Below the pieces are notes generated by a model, which worked only from the letters and a program-made list of their open reading frames with translations, was not told where the DNA came from and ran no database searches. A stretch of DNA of 6,791 bases, taken from NCBI GenBank assembly GCA_029857925.1, contig JAOUGF010000114.1:1-6791 (forward strand). The letters run 5' to 3'. Source of the stretch: Gammaproteobacteria bacterium. Its GTDB lineage: Bacteria > Pseudomonadota > Gammaproteobacteria > S012-40. This document shows positions 4,671-6,791 of this stretch, piece by piece; the stretch's first letter is position 1, and every line of letters starts with the position of its first letter. The position numbers were made by a program, and so were the translations under genes.

Positions 4671-6791
4671 ATGGCATGGGATTTGGCAAAGACACAGGAT
4701 ACCGCGCAGGTATGTCGTGAGCAGGTACGCTTGCTCTATCGTTCTATGCCGTTGTCCATGGTCATCAATTTTGTTGTCGGGGTGGCGCTCGTCGCCGCAC
4801 AATGGGACAGTGTGAATGCCCAGCACATCGCGATCTGGGGCGGCGTGTTTTTTCTGGTGATTGTCGCGCGCATGGTGTTGTTCCTGGTGTACCAGAAGTC
4901 ACGCACGCACGGACAATATTGCAAGCGGTGGCTCACGTGGTTTAGGCTCGCATCATTTGCGGTGGGGGTCTCCTGGGGCTTGGCTGCGGTGTTGTTGTTT
5001 GTGTCGGGGGATCTGCCCCACCAGGCGTTTTTGGCGTTTACGCTAGCGGGCATGACGGGTGGCGCCATCACCTTGCTGGGCATCGATTTTGTTTCGGTAA
5101 TGATGTTTACGGTGCCTGCGCTCGGTACGGTGGCAGTACGGTTTCTGCTTGAATCTCACCCCGTTTCTGTAGAAATGGGCGCGATGACATTGCTTTTTTT
5201 GGCATTTACCTCGTTTATCGCCCGTCGTTCCGGGGACTATCTCAAGGAAAATGTGAACCTGCGCATCACTCAATCACGCGTTCAGCAATCGTTGATGGAG
5301 AGTGAAGAGCGATTAAAACAGGGGCAACGCGTCGCGCGTGTAGGGAGTTTTGAATGGAACATCGAGCAGAATTCCTTGCAATGGTCTGATCAGCATTTTC
5401 GGTTGTGGGGGATAACGCCGGGGGAAGTGAAACCCAGTTTTGATCTGTTCAGGAAGGGAGTGCACCCGGATGACTGGGACACCTTAGAACAAACGCTGAA
5501 TCTCGCATTGGCAGGCGCGCGCGCATACGATTGTCGACATCGCGTGGTGTGGCCGGACAAAACGTTACACTACATACACGGTCGCGGTGAAGTGGTGTTT
5601 GACGCCGCAGGTAAGGCAATCTTGATGAACGGCACAGTACACGATGTCACTGAGCAGGTACAGGCGGAAGAAACCATCCATCAACTTGCGTTTTACGACC
5701 CGCTCACACATTTGCCGAATCGACGGTTATTAAATGAACGGCTGAAACAAAGCGTTTCCTTTGTGCGGCGCCACCCGCGCAGCGGGGCGGTGATGTTCGT
5801 CGATTTGGATAATTTTAAAAGCATTAATGACACCAAAGGCCATGGTGTTGGAGATTCATTGTTGATCGAGGCCGCGCGACGCATGGCCGCGTGTGTACGT
5901 GCCGACGACACCGTGGCACGCATCGGCGGTGATGAATTTGTAGTGATACTTGTAGATTTGCACAATAAAATGGATCAAGCGGCGACGCAGGCAAAAACCA
6001 TTGCGGAAAAAATTCTCGCGGATTTGAATCGACCTTTTTATATCGGGGGAGAGAAATATCACAGCTCATCCAGTATGGGCATCAGCTTGTTCGGCGAAGG
6101 CGATGAAGAAGCGGACGAAATGTTGAAACGCGCCGATATCGCGATGTATCAAGCGAAACAATCGGGTAAAAATACGGTGCGGTTTTATGACCCGCAAACC
6201 CAAGACGCGATCCGCGAGCGCGTCAGCCTGGAGGCGGATTTGCGTGACGCGCTGCGGTTCGAACAATTGAAACTGTATTGTCAAATTCAAGTCCAGCACG
6301 ACGGAGGGGTGGCCGGTGCGGAAATTCTATTGCGTTGGCAGCATCCTGTACGCGGCCTGGTGCCGCCACTGCAATTTATAGGGTTGGCGGAAGAAACCGG
6401 GCTGATCATCCCGATTGGCAAATGGATACTCGAAAGGGTGTGTGAACACCTGAAGGCGTGGGAATCGCAACTTCATTTACGGGACATCGTTTTGTCGGTA
6501 AATGTCAGCACACACCAGTTTCATCAGGCGGATTTTGCGGCTCACGTTGCAGCGATACTTCGCGACAGCGGCGTGACGCCAAAAAAATTGAAACTTGAGC
6601 TTACTGAAAGCAGCGTACTCGAAAGTATCGAAGAATGTATCCAGAAAATGAAGCATCTACAAACGTTGGGTGTCGGATTTTCGTTAGATGATTTTGGTAC
6701 AGGCTATTCTTCACTTGCGTATTTGTCTAAATTGCCGTTGGATCAATTGAAAATCGATCGCTCCTTTGTTGCGAATGCAGGCGCCAGCGAT
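4671..6791 (+). CDS. Membrane-bound 6TM-PAS-GGDEF-EAL cyclic-di-GMP enzyme (3' end outside window)
   Basis: The frame has 707 codons and no stop before the window edge. ATG 4671 is the first possible start after an in-frame TGA at 4650-4652. It has no clear ribosome binding site, but the N-terminal EQVRLLYRSMPLSM fits related proteins. About six membrane helices (30-184) form a sensor region without a recognised MASE type, then a linker helix (188-220) and a PAS domain (about 213-332, with VGSFEWN and HPDDW). The GGDEF domain (about 336-505) looks active: DxD at 378-380, NDTKGHGVGD, GGDEF at 419-423, and the product-inhibition site R410-x-x-D413 five residues before it. The EAL domain (about 517 onward) reads EIL (551-553) rather than EAL, keeping the metal-binding Glu551. 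Asn611, Glu643, the DDFGTGYSSL loop (673-682) and Lys694 are also present. About 50 residues are missing at the end. It probably both makes and breaks cyclic-di-GMP in response to a membrane or PAS signal; net direction cannot be told. Confidence 0.93.
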   Translation, partial: MAWDLAKTQDTAQVCREQVRLLYRSMPLSMVINFVVGVALVAAQWDSVNAQHIAIWGGVFFLVIVARMVLFLVYQKSRTHGQYCKRWLTWFRLASFAVGVSWGLAAVLLFVSGDLPHQAFLAFTLAGMTGGAITLLGIDFVSVMMFTVPALGTVAVRFLLESHPVSVEMGAMTLLFLAFTSFIARRSGDYLKENVNLRITQSRVQQSLMESEERLKQGQRVARVGSFEWNIEQNSLQWSDQHFRLWGITPGEVKPSFDLFRKGVHPDDWDTLEQTLNLALAGARAYDCRHRVVWPDKTLHYIHGRGEVVFDAAGKAILMNGTVHDVTEQVQAEETIHQLAFYDPLTHLPNRRLLNERLKQSVSFVRRHPRSGAVMFVDLDNFKSINDTKGHGVGDSLLIEAARRMAACVRADDTVARIGGDEFVVILVDLHNKMDQAATQAKTIAEKILADLNRPFYIGGEKYHSSSSMGISLFGEGDEEADEMLKRADIAMYQAKQSGKNTVRFYDPQTQDAIRERVSLEADLRDALRFEQLKLYCQIQVQHDGGVAGAEILLRWQHPVRGLVPPLQFIGLAEETGLIIPIGKWILERVCEHLKAWESQLHLRDIVLSVNVSTHQFHQADFAAHVAAILRDSGVTPKKLKLELTESSVLESIEECIQKMKHLQTLGVGFSLDDFGTGYSSLAYLSKLPLDQLKIDRSFVANAGASD

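Noticed and set aside
4644..6299. Multiple minus-strand and off-frame ORFs of 60-115 codons over the GGDEF-EAL gene
   Set aside because: They are shadows of a 707-codon frame with intact PAS, GGDEF and EAL motifs.
1..6791. Mobile element, CRISPR array, tRNA or toxin-antitoxin pair
   Set aside because: There are no terminal inverted repeats, transposase or integrase motifs, regularly spaced repeats, tRNA-like cloverleaf or toxin family signatures that I can identify.

Overview
The window reads like a chromosomal stretch of a Gram-negative bacterium, most likely a gamma- or betaproteobacterium of moderate GC content. This rests on a predicted outer-membrane beta-barrel protein, a lipobox-bearing small lipoprotein, a membrane-anchored c-type cytochrome and a multidomain GGDEF-EAL signalling protein. 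I cannot name the genus. I see no insertion sequence, integrase, tRNA, rRNA, CRISPR array or phage gene.

Layout. (1) Positions 2-253, plus strand: the 3' end of a gene entering from the left, with a C-terminus reminiscent of SAM-dependent methyltransferases. It is followed 35 bases later by a small predicted outer-membrane beta-barrel protein (289-828). (2) Positions 829-1178: a 350-base spacer with two perfect palindromes and a doubtful minus-strand small ORF (804-1109) that has a strong ribosome binding site. (3) Positions 1179-1631: a single-haem cytochrome c on an N-terminal membrane anchor and a proline-rich linker. It converges on the next gene, and a strong hairpin at 1637-1657 lies between them. 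(4) Positions 1684-4224, minus strand: a probable two-gene operon of a 46-residue lipoprotein followed by a 781-residue secreted beta-rich protein of unknown function. (5) Positions 4225-4670: a 446-base AT-rich divergent control region with direct repeats, an inverted repeat and a hairpin pair. (6) Positions 4671-6791 and beyond, plus strand: a membrane-bound 6TM-PAS-GGDEF-EAL protein, 707 residues seen, cut by the window edge inside EAL.

How the genes may work together: the best candidate for something undescribed is the minus-strand pair of tiny lipoprotein and large secreted protein, divergently placed against a cyclic-di-GMP enzyme. Cyclic-di-GMP commonly controls secreted and surface proteins, so shared regulation is conceivable, but only the adjacency is seen. 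The cytochrome, beta-barrel protein and upstream fragment have no evident functional link to that pair. Overall the window contains mostly recognisable envelope and signalling genes plus one uncharacterised secreted-protein operon.
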